A stretch of 64,000 nucleotides of DNA from Pseudanabaena sp. (GTDB taxonomy: Bacteria; Cyanobacteriota; Cyanobacteriia; Pseudanabaenales; Pseudanabaenaceae), in the NCBI GenBank assembly GCA_003249015.1, contig QBLS01000018.1, forward strand, positions 23,661 to 87,660, read 5' to 3'. The translations under genes and the position numbers were made by a program. Shown one piece after another: positions 1 to 8,531 of this stretch (the stretch's first letter is position 1; each line of letters opens with the position of its first letter). The notes beneath the pieces are model-generated. The model saw nothing but the letters and a program-made list of their open reading frames with translations, was not told where the DNA came from and searched no databases.

Positions 1-2
1 TT

Positions 3-836
3 CAATTCCGACATATCATGCTGATGATCAAAGATGTCCCTGCGGCGGTGAAGTTCTATCAGGAAGGCTTAGGGCTAACGGTGGTCAATGCCAGTCCTAA
101 CATGGCAGAGCTAGACGCTAACGGTACAAAAATCATCATTCATGGTTCAGAAAATCAAGCCGAAGTAGGCGGATCGCCAATTCTCAGTTTTCACGTTGCG
201 GATTTGCAAGAGACGATCGCCAAATTAGAATCCCTCGGTGCATCCTTACAAGGTCGTGTGCGTGAACCCTCCTTTGGTAAAGTCGCCGCCATGCGATCGC
301 CTGAAGGACATTTGCTAAGCTTATTGCAACCAAAGTCTTCCAATGCGAAGCCCATGACCTTTGAAGAAGCGATCGCCTATACCGAAACCCTACTATCGCG
401 CAGCGATCTCGATGACGCTCAACTGCAAGCGGAAATCACCAACCTTGTCAAAACCTCCAATGGAGCCAGAGGCTTTTTTGTGTGCTTCTTGACAGGAGAA
501 TGGGAACTTGCCGACAATCCCAGCCCCGCGATCGTGCAAGCCTTGCAAGCCGAACCCAATGCGATCGCTGAGTTGCTAGTCAAAAATCTCGTCATGTCCA
601 CTGCCATGGCAATTACCCATCGTCGCAATGGTAATGCGGAGCAAGCCCAAGGTTCCGATCGCGTGGCGAAACGCACGGCTCTATTAATTGAGAAGGTCAG
701 TCTGCCTGAAGTGCAAGCGATCGCGACCCAGATGCAAGATTCGGCAAAGACCAATGCTGGCGAATATGCTGCTTTCCTTGAGAAATGGGGCTATGACGAA
801 GAGCAGAAACAGGCGATCGCTAATGTTTTAAGTTAG
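3..836 (+). CDS. VOC/glyoxalase-fold protein with an uncharacterised C-terminal domain (5' end outside window)
   Basis: The frame is open to the window edge: the codons before the first ATG (position 18) read Q-F-R-H-I and match the usual opening beta strand of glyoxalase/bleomycin-resistance (VOC) proteins, so the true start probably lies upstream. The first ~110 residues form a VOC module (KDVPAAVKFYQEGLGL, then a second half ending SPEGHLLSLLQP). The remaining ~160 residues (from about residue 112, PMTFEEAIAY) are helical and are not part of the VOC fold; I do not recognise them. VOC proteins bind metal and act as lyases, dioxygenases or resistance proteins; the substrate cannot be inferred here. 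The CDS is followed directly by an inverted repeat. Confidence 0.75.
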   Translation, partial: QFRHIMLMIKDVPAAVKFYQEGLGLTVVNASPNMAELDANGTKIIIHGSENQAEVGGSPILSFHVADLQETIAKLESLGASLQGRVREPSFGKVAAMRSPEGHLLSLLQPKSSNAKPMTFEEAIAYTETLLSRSDLDDAQLQAEITNLVKTSNGARGFFVCFLTGEWELADNPSPAIVQALQAEPNAIAELLVKNLVMSTAMAITHRRNGNAEQAQGSDRVAKRTALLIEKVSLPEVQAIATQMQDSAKTNAGEYAAFLEKWGYDEEQKQAIANVLS

Positions 837-840
837 CAAT

Positions 841-920
841 GAGATCCCCCTCAATCCCCCTTGTAAAGGGGGAAGAAGAAAATTATCCCCCCCTTTACAA
901 GGGGGGCTAGGGGGGATCTC
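841..920. repeat. Inverted repeat, G-run/C-run type
   Basis: An 80-bp near-palindrome with outer arms GAGATCCCCC and GGGGGATCTC and an inner arm pair around CCCCCTT/AAGGGGG. It starts 4 nt after the preceding stop codon. A second copy of the same family (38716-38796) lies inside a coding sequence in this window. Confidence 0.9.
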
Positions 921-1019
921 TTAGAACCTTTACCCATAGACAGTAATTCATAAATGGTTTTTCAAATACCTCAAAATTATCAATGGCTTATAATTATGAT
1001 TTATCGAGTATTTCAATTT

Positions 1020-1919
1020 ATGCGATCGCTCAGAAATTGGGTAATTATTACCTTAATCGCCATATTTACCGTAGCTTGCAACCCTGCTTCTCCTCCCCAA
1101 TCTGCGGTTCCCACAGCACCCGCACAGTCCCCAACCGCCGAAGTTAAACCCGTCGGAGCTTCTAAAGTGGTTGCCTTAACTTCGCTTTCCGCCGATATTG
1201 TGCATCGCTTAGACAAAACGAAACTAGTTGGTATTCCTGGAAGTCGCTTGTTGAGAGAGAATGCCGAAATCTCCAAAATTACCCAAGTCAGCGAAGGACA
1301 AACACCTCCAAATTTAGAGAAAATCATTGCCCTCAAGCCTGACCTAGTAATTGGTGCAACAGGGTTTCATGATCAAGTTCTTGCTAAGTTGAAGGAGCTA
1401 GGTATCAAGACCATGACCTCTAGCATTACCAGTTGGCAGTCCTTAGAAGAATTAACCAAAGCGATCGCCTCTGAAATACAAGCTGACCCCACCGCCCTAA
1501 TTCAATCCTACCAATCACTAATTTCCACAAAAGCCACCAATCCCAAACCAACCCTAGTTCTCGTCAGTTCGCAACCAATTCTTGCACCAAATAAAAACAG
1601 TTGGGCAGGAGATTTATTAACCCAGTTCCAAATTAACAATGCGGCGGCTGAGTTACAAGGTCAAAGTCCCATGCGTGGATACATTACCCTTTCAGCAGAG
1701 AAAGTTTTAGAAGCAAATCCCAAAGTTCTCATTCTCGTTGATGTGGGTGATGGCACAATTAATAAATTAAAGGAAACTCCCTTTTGGAATAAGCTCGATG
1801 CTGTGACCAGCGATCGCGTTTACACCTTCGATTATTATGGATTAGTCAATCCTGGAAGTATTGACGCAATTTCTGAGGCTTGCAATAAGTTGCAAGAAAT
1901 CATCAAATTGACTGTCTAG
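1020..1919 (+). CDS. Lipoprotein substrate-binding protein of an ABC transporter (BtuF/FepB-like)
   Basis: A periplasmic binding protein of the class III (TroA/BtuF) helical-backbone fold, which typically delivers cobalamin or ferric siderophores to an ABC importer. From the ATG at 1020 the product begins MRSLRNWVII and has a 19-residue hydrophobic signal with a lipobox (TVAC) placing the lipidated Cys at residue 20; the frame also has an in-frame ATG at 954, which would add 22 residues before the signal, so I prefer 1020. Motifs: VVALTSLSADIVHRL near residue 50, PDLVIGATG near 110, and a C-terminal AISEACNKLQEI helix. No permease or ATPase gene lies next to it, so the substrate is open. Confidence 0.75.
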   Translation: MRSLRNWVIITLIAIFTVACNPASPPQSAVPTAPAQSPTAEVKPVGASKVVALTSLSADIVHRLDKTKLVGIPGSRLLRENAEISKITQVSEGQTPPNLEKIIALKPDLVIGATGFHDQVLAKLKELGIKTMTSSITSWQSLEELTKAIASEIQADPTALIQSYQSLISTKATNPKPTLVLVSSQPILAPNKNSWAGDLLTQFQINNAAAELQGQSPMRGYITLSAEKVLEANPKVLILVDVGDGTINKLKETPFWNKLDAVTSDRVYTFDYYGLVNPGSIDAISEACNKLQEIIKLTV

Positions 1920-1970
1920 AATGAAGGTCAATAATAATTCAAAACTGTAGCAGCTTTAAGTGACTTAAAG

Positions 1971-2025
1971 AGGCTTCGACTTCGCTCAGCCACCGTATAT
2001 CGATGGCTGAGCGAAGTCGAAGCCT
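1971..2025. repeat. Palindromic repeat, GGCTTCGACTTCGCTCAGCC family
   Basis: Inverted arms GGCTTCGACTTCGCTCAGCC and its complement separated by a short loop, located between two convergent genes. The same arm sequence recurs throughout the window (for example 11025-11077, 20482-22299, 30042-30145, 37116-37243, 39779-39882), including inside restriction genes. Confidence 0.9.
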
Positions 2026-2031
2026 TATTTT

Positions 2032-2565
2032 TTATGCTTGCTGTAACTGCGCGATCGCCTCATCACACCATTCAATCCACATTGTCTCGTAGCGAATTCC
2101 GCAACGCAGCGTTAAATAGAGATGTCGTTGAGGACGCGCCAAATTTGTTGTATCTCCAAATTCTGGTTCGAGGGAGTGATAATAATTGAGCTTTTGTTGA
2201 TGGATTTGTTTACGTCTTTTAATTTCATTAATGAGAATCTCTTCAGGCACAATAAACCCACTGCGGACTTTTACTAATAGCCCTTCTCGAACAGAAGTAG
2301 GTTCGGAGGGTTCCATAATCCAATTGATTAATTCCTGTTTGCCAGCTTCCGTAAGGGAGTACATTTTTTTATCGGGACGATTTAACTGAGGGATATTTTC
2401 CATTTCGACCAAACCTTTTTCTTGCATTTTTGCTAGTTCTCGATAAATCTGCTGCGATGTGGCTTGCCAATAGCAACTTACTTTTTCGTCAAATTCTTTG
2501 CTGAGGTCATAGCCAGTATGGGGAGACTGAAGCAAGATTGTGGCGATCGCATGGGATAGGGACAT
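2032..2565 (-). CDS. PadR family transcriptional regulator
   Basis: A 177-residue repressor with the two-part PadR architecture: an N-terminal winged helix (residues 1-85, with GYDLSKEFDEKV, then QQIYRELAKMQEKGLVE and the wing DKKMYSLTEAGKQEL) and a C-terminal helical Vir_act_alpha_C dimerisation region (residues 95-177). PadR proteins commonly repress divergent efflux or detoxification genes and let go when they bind a small aromatic or drug-like ligand. Here the gene is divergent from a membrane-fusion protein/RND pump pair, with a perfect 8-bp-arm inverted repeat between them, which makes it the likely local regulator of both transcripts. Confidence 0.85.
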   Translation of the reverse strand: MSLSHAIATILLQSPHTGYDLSKEFDEKVSCYWQATSQQIYRELAKMQEKGLVEMENIPQLNRPDKKMYSLTEAGKQELINWIMEPSEPTSVREGLLVKVRSGFIVPEEILINEIKRRKQIHQQKLNYYHSLEPEFGDTTNLARPQRHLYLTLRCGIRYETMWIEWCDEAIAQLQQA

Positions 2566-2606
2566 AGATTTTAGTTTTATTTGAATTTATTTAATTTTAC
2601 TTGACA

Positions 2607-2624
2607 TATACAACTTGTTGTATA
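2607..2624. promoter_or_regulatory. Probable PadR operator
   Basis: TATACAAC-TT-GTTGTATA is a perfect inverted repeat 42 nt upstream of the padR-like start and directly after a TTGACA hexamer (2601-2606) that reads towards the efflux genes. The position and symmetry fit a PadR dimer site that would occlude a promoter. Assignment to this regulator is inferred. Confidence 0.65.
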
Positions 2625-2713
2625 AAACTAATTTTATAAAGTTGGTTTTATATGGCTATCTAGTTTTGGTAGTTAATTTCATCAAGTAACTAGGCACAAT
2701 TAAATATGAAACC

Positions 2714-2756
2714 CTAAAACCTGTGGCATACGCGCAGCGTGCGCCACAGGTTTTAG
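2714..2756. repeat. Palindromic repeat, CTAAAACCTGTGGC family
   Basis: Arms CTAAAACCTGTGGC / GCCACAGGTTTTAG around an imperfect core. It has the same left flank (ACTAGGC-CAATTAAATAT) as copies at 12633-12675 and 33487-33523, so the mobile unit includes sequence outside the hairpin. Confidence 0.85.
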
Positions 2757-2847
2757 ATCTGGTTTTTAATAAGCACTTTGAGTTTTAGGGATGTTCTAGC
2801 AGATTATCCCTCACAACCGCCGCAGAGCAAATTACACATAGCAGATC

Positions 2848-4164
2848 ATGAATACAGAGAAAATCAGCAGCATCGGTTGGCAGCGCAACTCTTGGATTAG
2901 CATTGTTGCGAGTGGTTTGGTTGTAGTAGGTACAGGAGTTATTCTTTATCAACGTTTTGTGCTTTCAGAACAGCCTGCCCTAACAAAACCCCTGACTGTA
3001 TCTACCGTCAAACTTGCACCTGTGAATTCCTACAACATCACGCGCTATTACACAGGCGAAGTCGTAGCGACAAGGCGCACCGATCTGGGATTTGAGCGTG
3101 CTGGCAAAGTAATTGAAGTTCTCTACGATCGCGGACAGATTGTCGAGGCGGGAGCCGTAATTGCCAGATTAGATACACAAAATCTACAGGCACAATTATC
3201 TCAATTAGAGGCGCAGAGATTACGCGCCTTGGCGCAGTTACAGGAATTGCAGAATGGTTCACGGCGGGAAGTAATTGCATCGGCTCGATCGCAGGTTTCT
3301 GATTTAGAAAATCAATTGCGCCTAGCCAATACTCGGAGCCAGCGACGGGAATCGCTATATCAAGAAGGGGCAGTGAGCAAAGAGCAGTTTGAAGAAGTTG
3401 CCTTTAATCGTGATGCCTTGGCGGATCGCTTGGCGGCGGCGCGAAGTCAATTGGAAGAAGTCCAAAATGGCGCGAGAATTGAGCAGATCAATGCTCAAGC
3501 GGCGGCGGTGGCTCAGATCGAAGCTAGTATTCTGGATTTAGAAATCACGATTGCCAAGAGTAATTTAACGGCTCCCTTTCGGGGTGTCATCGGTGAGCGC
3601 AATCTTGATGAAGGCAGCGTCGCACAGGCGGGACAAGCGATCGTGCGGCTAGTGGAAGCGGTAAATCCAGAGCTAGAGATCGGTGTACCTTTTGCAGTGG
3701 CGGCGACTCTGAGAGTGGGCAGTAGTCAAACTGTGGAGATTGGCGATCGCACTTATGCCGCGACCGTGATCGCTATTAAGCCTGAAACTAATCTGCAAAC
3801 CCGAACTAGTACAGTGGTTTTAAAATTGCAAAGTTCTAGTCAAGGGTCGAAGAAAGCAAGTGCCAATACCGCTAATTTTGCTATGCCCAAATCGGGCGAA
3901 ATTGCCCGCCTGAAAGTATCACAAACTGAGCAGATACAGGGCTTTTGGTTGCCGACCACAGCCCTCTCTAGGGGTGAGCGTGGATTGTGGTCATGTTTTG
4001 CGATCGCCCGTGATGGGGATGCCTATCGCGTCGAAAAGCGGGATGTGGAAGTTCTACACACGGAAGGCGATCGCGTTCTCGTCAGAGGTACTATTTCTGC
4101 CAATGAAGAAGTTGTCAGCAGTGGTACACAGCGCTTAGTTAATGGACAAACGGTAACTAAATAA
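2848..4164 (+). CDS. RND efflux membrane fusion protein (HlyD/AcrA-like periplasmic adaptor)
   Basis: The periplasmic adaptor that links an inner-membrane RND pump to an outer-membrane channel. It has an N-terminal membrane anchor (about residues 14-34), a first lipoyl half ending GQIVEAGAVIARLD, a long alpha-helical hairpin rich in Gln, Arg and Glu (about residues 110-215), a second lipoyl half (LTAPFRGVIGERNLDEGSVAQAG is the usual hinge; only its start is typical) and C-terminal beta-barrel and membrane-proximal domains ending GTQRLVNGQTV. At 438 residues it is slightly longer than the ~400 usual. It sits 149 nt upstream of the pump gene, the gap being filled by an inverted repeat, and downstream of the PadR operator. 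No outer-membrane channel gene is present. Confidence 0.9.
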   Translation: MNTEKISSIGWQRNSWISIVASGLVVVGTGVILYQRFVLSEQPALTKPLTVSTVKLAPVNSYNITRYYTGEVVATRRTDLGFERAGKVIEVLYDRGQIVEAGAVIARLDTQNLQAQLSQLEAQRLRALAQLQELQNGSRREVIASARSQVSDLENQLRLANTRSQRRESLYQEGAVSKEQFEEVAFNRDALADRLAAARSQLEEVQNGARIEQINAQAAAVAQIEASILDLEITIAKSNLTAPFRGVIGERNLDEGSVAQAGQAIVRLVEAVNPELEIGVPFAVAATLRVGSSQTVEIGDRTYAATVIAIKPETNLQTRTSTVVLKLQSSSQGSKKASANTANFAMPKSGEIARLKVSQTEQIQGFWLPTTALSRGERGLWSCFAIARDGDAYRVEKRDVEVLHTEGDRVLVRGTISANEEVVSSGTQRLVNGQTVTK

Positions 4165-4173
4165 AACGTAAAA

Positions 4174-4272
4174 CCCTCACCCCCCCAGCCCCCTCTCCCA
4201 TCAAGGGAGAGGGGGAGTAAGACTATTTCTTGTTCCCCTCTCCCCTTTTGGGAGAGGGGCTAGGGGTGAGGG
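4174..4272. repeat. Inverted repeat, CCCTCACCCCC / GGGGTGAGGG type
   Basis: A 99-bp near-palindrome with outer arms CCCTCACCCC...GGGGTGAGGG and an inner pair around CCCTCTCCC / GGGAGAGGG. It fills the gap between the adaptor and the pump genes and could weaken or modulate read-through. Confidence 0.85.
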
Positions 4273-4313
4273 CTTAATTTAGACAAACTTACAGCCGCTA
4301 GGTTAGGCAAGCT

Positions 4314-7300
4314 ATGGCACAACTATTCTTTCGTAATCTCCGCCTATTAGTCTTGGTCATTTTTTTGATCGTGGCTTGGGGAACTGTCAACTATGAATCT
4401 TTACCGCGATTAGAAGATCCTGAACTGACATCCCGTTTTGCACTGATTACCACTTTTCTCCCAGGTGGCACTGCCGAGCGTACTGAAACCTTAGTCACTG
4501 ATCCCATCGAAGAGAAGATTGCTGAAATCTCTGAAATTAAGACCTATGAATCAACCTCAAGGACAGGGGTATCGGCGATTTCTATAGATCTTTTGGATAG
4601 CGTTAGTCGAAGTCAAGTGCCTCTAGTTTGGTCGCGAGTGCGCGATAAATTGCGCGATGTCCGCGCCACTCTCCCCGCCGAAGCAACGGAACCAGAACTA
4701 GACGAGGGTGAGGTGCGGGGCTACGCATTGCTAACTTCCATTAATTGGGATCAGGATAGTCCACCCAACTATGCAATTTTGCGGCGTAGAGCTGAAGTGT
4801 TAGAAACTTCGCTCAAGGCGATATCAGGAACCGATGAAGCCCAAATTTTTGGTGCGCCCGATGAAGAGATTGCCGTAGAAGTGAATACCAGTAGTCTCGC
4901 TAGTTTGGGCATTACCACTGCTGAACTCGCTAACCAAATCCAACAAAGCGATGCCAAGACCTCCGCAGGACAGTTTCGGGGTGAGAATAATTTACTTTAC
5001 GAAGTGAAGGGTGAACTGGACACATTGAGTCGTCTGCAACAGATTCCGATCCGATGCCCATCCTGTCAATCTAATCGTGATTTTCGCCTATTGGGTGATA
5101 TCGCGACTGTCAGTAAAGGGATTGCCATGCCGCCCACAGAATTGGCGATCGCCAAGGGCAAACCTGCGATTATGATTGGAGTCTATGTACAGCCGCAATA
5201 TCGCCTCGATCGCTGGTCAGTCGATGCTCAAAAAGTGCTTAGAGAATTTCAAGCGGATTTGCCAAAGGGACTCAGTTTAGAAGTTGTCTTCGATCAAAGT
5301 CGATATGTGACAGCAAGATTAAATAATTTAATTAGTAATCTGCTATCGGGCGCGTTAATTCTATTTGTAATCTGCATCTTGATGATGGGTTGGCAACAGG
5401 CGGTCGTTGTGCAAATTGCCTTGCCCCTTTGTGTGGCGATCGCCTTAATTGGCATGGGGCTTTTAGGCATTCCCTTACATCAGATGTCAGTAACGGGGCT
5501 AATTGTTGCTTTAGGGATTCTCATTGATAACGCGATTATTTTAGTCGATGAAATGAATATGCGAATCAAGCAAGGAATGCCCCTTGAAGAAGCAATTCTC
5601 GATACAGTTCAGTATTTGCGAGCGCCACTATTTGGCGGCACATTAACCACAGTTTTCTCATTTGCCCCAATCGCATTACTGCCTGGAGCTGTGGGCGAAT
5701 TTGTGGGGACAATTGGACTGAATGTGATTTTGGCAGTTATGGCTTCCCTTGTCGTTGCCCTGACGATTACCCCAGCGATCGCCGCCATTGTCTATCGCTG
5801 GAGTCATCAACGCTCTTTTACAACTAATGGCATCATCTATCAGGCGATCGGTAATCGCCGATGGTTACAGACAGGATTCGCCAATCAAGGCTTAACTCGA
5901 TGGTATCGGCGATCACTAAACTGGGCGCTGAGCCATCCGAAAAAGGCGATCGCGATTAACCTAATTCCCGCTTTCATTGGCTTTGCGCTGATGAGTACCC
6001 TCAGTTTGCAGTTCTTTCCACCTGCCGATCGCGAACAGCTTACCTTAGAGCTAGAGATGCCCGCCGCCAGTTCTCTCAACCAAATTCAAAAGCTGACTCA
6101 AGATGTGGAAAGGCAGTTACGGACTCACCCAGAGATCCAGCAGGTGCATTGGATGCTAGGGCGGAGCGCTCCCAAGGTTTACTACAACCAAATCACAAAT
6201 CGTGAGAATGACAGCAGCTTTGCCAATGCGATCTTGCAAACTCAAGGCGTTGCTCCTAACAAACTCATTCAAGATATCCAAATAGAAATGAATGCCGCCT
6301 TTCCTGCGGCGCGGGTATTGGTGCGTCAATTTGAGCAGGGTCCGCCCTTTGAAGCCCCGATTGAATTGCAGGTTTATGGCAATGATGTTGATGTTCTGCA
6401 AAATATTAGTGAGCAGTTGCGATCGCTATTGGTGCAGTTACCATCGATCACCCATGTGCGAACTCGCTTAACTGATCGCTTCCCCCAACTCGCCTTACAG
6501 GTTGACGAACCCGAAGCGCGATCGCGGGGTCTAAGTCGGCGCGACATCGCTCAACAGTTAAACAGTGCCACTGAGGGCATCCGTGGCGGCACGATTCTCG
6601 AAGATACAGAAGAGATTCCTGTGCGCGTCAGATTTAGCGATCGCGAACGTGCCGACCTCAATCAACTGCAATCGACCAGTATTTTGCCCAGCGATCGCAA
6701 TGGCTATATTCCCCTAGAAACCATCAGCACCCTCACCCTCGAAGCTAAAAATGCGGCGATCACCCGTAAAAATGGGCGGCGAGTCAGCACCGTCGAAGGC
6801 TACCTCACGGCAGGAACCATCCCCAGCCAAGCTCTAGCCGAATTTCGCTCCATCCTCGCCAAGCAGTTTCAACTGCCCCAAGGCTACAGCTTAGAGTTTG
6901 GTGGCGAAGAAGCCGAACGCACTAGCGCCACGGGTGGACTGTTAGGCTATAGCATCGTTTTAGGAATCGCCCTTGTGGTTACGTTAGTTTTGTCGATGGA
7001 TTCCTTTGCTTTAGCAGGATTGATCGGCATTGTCGCAATTCTCTCCGTGGGATTAGGTGGACTATCCCTCTGGCTATTTAACTATCCCTTTGGCTTCAAC
7101 CCAATTATTGGCACTGTTGGTCTAGTCGGTGTGGCAGTGAATGATTCTATTACCGTGCTGACTGCCCTCAAAACCGATCCCAAGTCACAAACAGGCGATC
7201 GCCAAGCCATGATCGAGGTGATTCTTCACACCACTCGCCATGTTCTCACCACCACCTTCACCACGATGGCAGGTTTTTTACCCTTAATTCTATCGGGCGG

Positions 7301-7445
7301 CGGCTTCTGGCCACCCCTCTCAGTGGTCATTGCGGGTGGGGTATTTGGCGCAACCTTTCTGGCGCTCTACTTCATTCCCTGTATCTATTTACTGTACATA
7401 AATAAAAATACAGTCAGTTTGAAATATACAAATCATGCTGTGTAA
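4314..7445 (+). CDS. RND family efflux transporter (AcrB-like permease)
   Basis: A proton-driven inner-membrane pump of 1043 residues, the usual RND length, with the typical layout of TM1 (about residues 8-26), a large periplasmic loop, TM2-6, TM7, a second loop and TM8-12. The relay segment in TM4 reads GILIDNAIILVDE, so the second Asp of the AcrB Asp-Asp pair is Asn. The first porter loop contains an unusual RCPSCQSNRD segment (Cys near residues 246 and 249). TM8-TM12 motifs include GLVGVAVNDSITVLTAL. It follows the adaptor gene in the same direction and probably shares its promoter. The transported substrate is not evident. Confidence 0.9.
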   Translation: MAQLFFRNLRLLVLVIFLIVAWGTVNYESLPRLEDPELTSRFALITTFLPGGTAERTETLVTDPIEEKIAEISEIKTYESTSRTGVSAISIDLLDSVSRSQVPLVWSRVRDKLRDVRATLPAEATEPELDEGEVRGYALLTSINWDQDSPPNYAILRRRAEVLETSLKAISGTDEAQIFGAPDEEIAVEVNTSSLASLGITTAELANQIQQSDAKTSAGQFRGENNLLYEVKGELDTLSRLQQIPIRCPSCQSNRDFRLLGDIATVSKGIAMPPTELAIAKGKPAIMIGVYVQPQYRLDRWSVDAQKVLREFQADLPKGLSLEVVFDQSRYVTARLNNLISNLLSGALILFVICILMMGWQQAVVVQIALPLCVAIALIGMGLLGIPLHQMSVTGLIVALGILIDNAIILVDEMNMRIKQGMPLEEAILDTVQYLRAPLFGGTLTTVFSFAPIALLPGAVGEFVGTIGLNVILAVMASLVVALTITPAIAAIVYRWSHQRSFTTNGIIYQAIGNRRWLQTGFANQGLTRWYRRSLNWALSHPKKAIAINLIPAFIGFALMSTLSLQFFPPADREQLTLELEMPAASSLNQIQKLTQDVERQLRTHPEIQQVHWMLGRSAPKVYYNQITNRENDSSFANAILQTQGVAPNKLIQDIQIEMNAAFPAARVLVRQFEQGPPFEAPIELQVYGNDVDVLQNISEQLRSLLVQLPSITHVRTRLTDRFPQLALQVDEPEARSRGLSRRDIAQQLNSATEGIRGGTILEDTEEIPVRVRFSDRERADLNQLQSTSILPSDRNGYIPLETISTLTLEAKNAAITRKNGRRVSTVEGYLTAGTIPSQALAEFRSILAKQFQLPQGYSLEFGGEEAERTSATGGLLGYSIVLGIALVVTLVLSMDSFALAGLIGIVAILSVGLGGLSLWLFNYPFGFNPIIGTVGLVGVAVNDSITVLTALKTDPKSQTGDRQAMIEVILHTTRHVLTTTFTTMAGFLPLILSGGGFWPPLSVVIAGGVFGATFLALYFIPCIYLLYINKNTVSLKYTNHAV

Positions 7446-7561
7446 TATAGCAAAGCAAGAGTTAGCTAGTACAAATCAAAACCCTAGAAGATGAGTGGCG
7501 GCGCGAAGCGCCGCCACTCATCTTCTGGTTTTATGTCCTAAGCAAACCTTGCTTTGCTATA
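7446..7561. repeat. MITE-like element with 14-bp perfect terminal inverted repeats
   Basis: Ends TATAGCAAAGCAAG and CTTGCTTTGCTATA are exact inverted repeats 116 bp apart. Nested inside (7478-7532) is a second palindrome, AAAACC...GGTTTT, with the core GGCGGCGC-GAA-GCGCCGCC. No coding capacity. An element of almost equal length and organisation lies at 12800-12914. Confidence 0.8.
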
Positions 7562-7944
7562 CGGTTTAGAGTAAGAGAGGCTAGGCTTAAAAGACTTTCA
7601 CAGAAGTACTTTCAAGCTTTTTTCAAGGGCTTAAATTATCGCAAAACATTGTAGTGTCAATACAGTAATAGGCTGATATGAGGAGCGCTCTAAACCGATA
7701 CCTTTTCAGGATTAGTCAAATTTGATACTTTCATTACATTTTTGTTGCAAGGTCAAGCGTTTTGTGTGTTATGTTGTTACATGGCATTAGAATGCCAAAT
7801 TAATTTGGTTAATCGCAGGTAGCACCTAATCAATAGATTCAACTTAATTTAGCAAGTTGCAAATAAGTCTTCTAAACAATTTTTTTGTATCGGCTGCTCC
7901 ACTCACCTGCTGAAGATTTCATAGCTTAGAGGTTTTCTACTATC
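7562..7944. other. Long leader/intergenic region upstream of the RRM gene
   Basis: 383 nt without a credible ORF, AT-rich towards the gene. Genes for cyanobacterial RRM proteins often have long cold-responsive leaders, so a long 5' UTR is plausible, but I cannot point to a defined riboswitch or promoter. Confidence 0.4.
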
Positions 7945-8463
7945 ATGTCCATTCGCCTTTATGTTGGCAACTTGCCAGCAGAATTAGATCGCCAAGCTCT
8001 AGAAAAAATTTTCAATGAATCAGGTGATTCAGTGTCCCTAAAGGTCATAACTGATCGCAAAACTGGCAAATGCCGTGGTTTTGGGTTCGTGACCGTGGGT
8101 ACTGATGAGGTTGCCGATACAGTCATTGAAAAATTTAATGGTTATGACTTTAATGGCGCTGTCCTCAAATTAGAAAAAGCTTTACCTCGTACAAAGGGCA
8201 AAGCTGAAGATGGTTCTGATTTGGAAGATGGTGCTGATGAATCTCCCAGAGAAGACAGTGAGTCCCCAGTAGTTAGTAATGTTGCTGCACCAGTTAAAGC
8301 TGGCGCTGGCGCAAAGCGCAAAAAGCGTAGCAACAATAAAAAGACTACTGGTACTACATCTACTACTACCTCTAATGAGGCGCATCAACCCGATCCACGC
8401 TGGGCGCAAGATCTAGAGCGACTCAAGCAACAGCTACTAGCCGCTCAAGGCGCAGCTAAATAG
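7945..8463 (+). CDS. RRM-type RNA-binding protein (cyanobacterial Rbp)
   Basis: A single RNA-recognition motif covers residues 1-80: RNP2 is LYVGNL (5-10) and RNP1 is KCRGFGFVTV (42-51), with the aromatic residues needed for RNA stacking. Cyanobacterial Rbp proteins of this kind are implicated in mRNA handling, cold response and thylakoid mRNA targeting. The C-terminal half (85-172) is low complexity: an acidic stretch, then a basic KRKKRSNNKK cluster, a Thr-rich tract and a final helix. It is longer than the ~100-residue glycine-tailed Rbps. A perfect 21-bp hairpin follows 21 nt after the stop. Confidence 0.9.
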   Translation: MSIRLYVGNLPAELDRQALEKIFNESGDSVSLKVITDRKTGKCRGFGFVTVGTDEVADTVIEKFNGYDFNGAVLKLEKALPRTKGKAEDGSDLEDGADESPREDSESPVVSNVAAPVKAGAGAKRKKRSNNKKTTGTTSTTTSNEAHQPDPRWAQDLERLKQQLLAAQGAAK

Positions 8464-8484
8464 CTCTTTGGGTTAGCTTACATT

Positions 8485-8531
8485 CATGACAAAGGGGCGA
8501 CTTCACTAGATGAAGTCGCCCCTTTGTCATG
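8485..8531. terminator. Bidirectional terminator-like palindrome
   Basis: Perfect 21-bp arms around a 5-nt loop (CTAGA) between two convergent genes. The right arm contains the stop codon (TGA, 8527-8529 on the minus strand) of the following gene. Confidence 0.75.
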
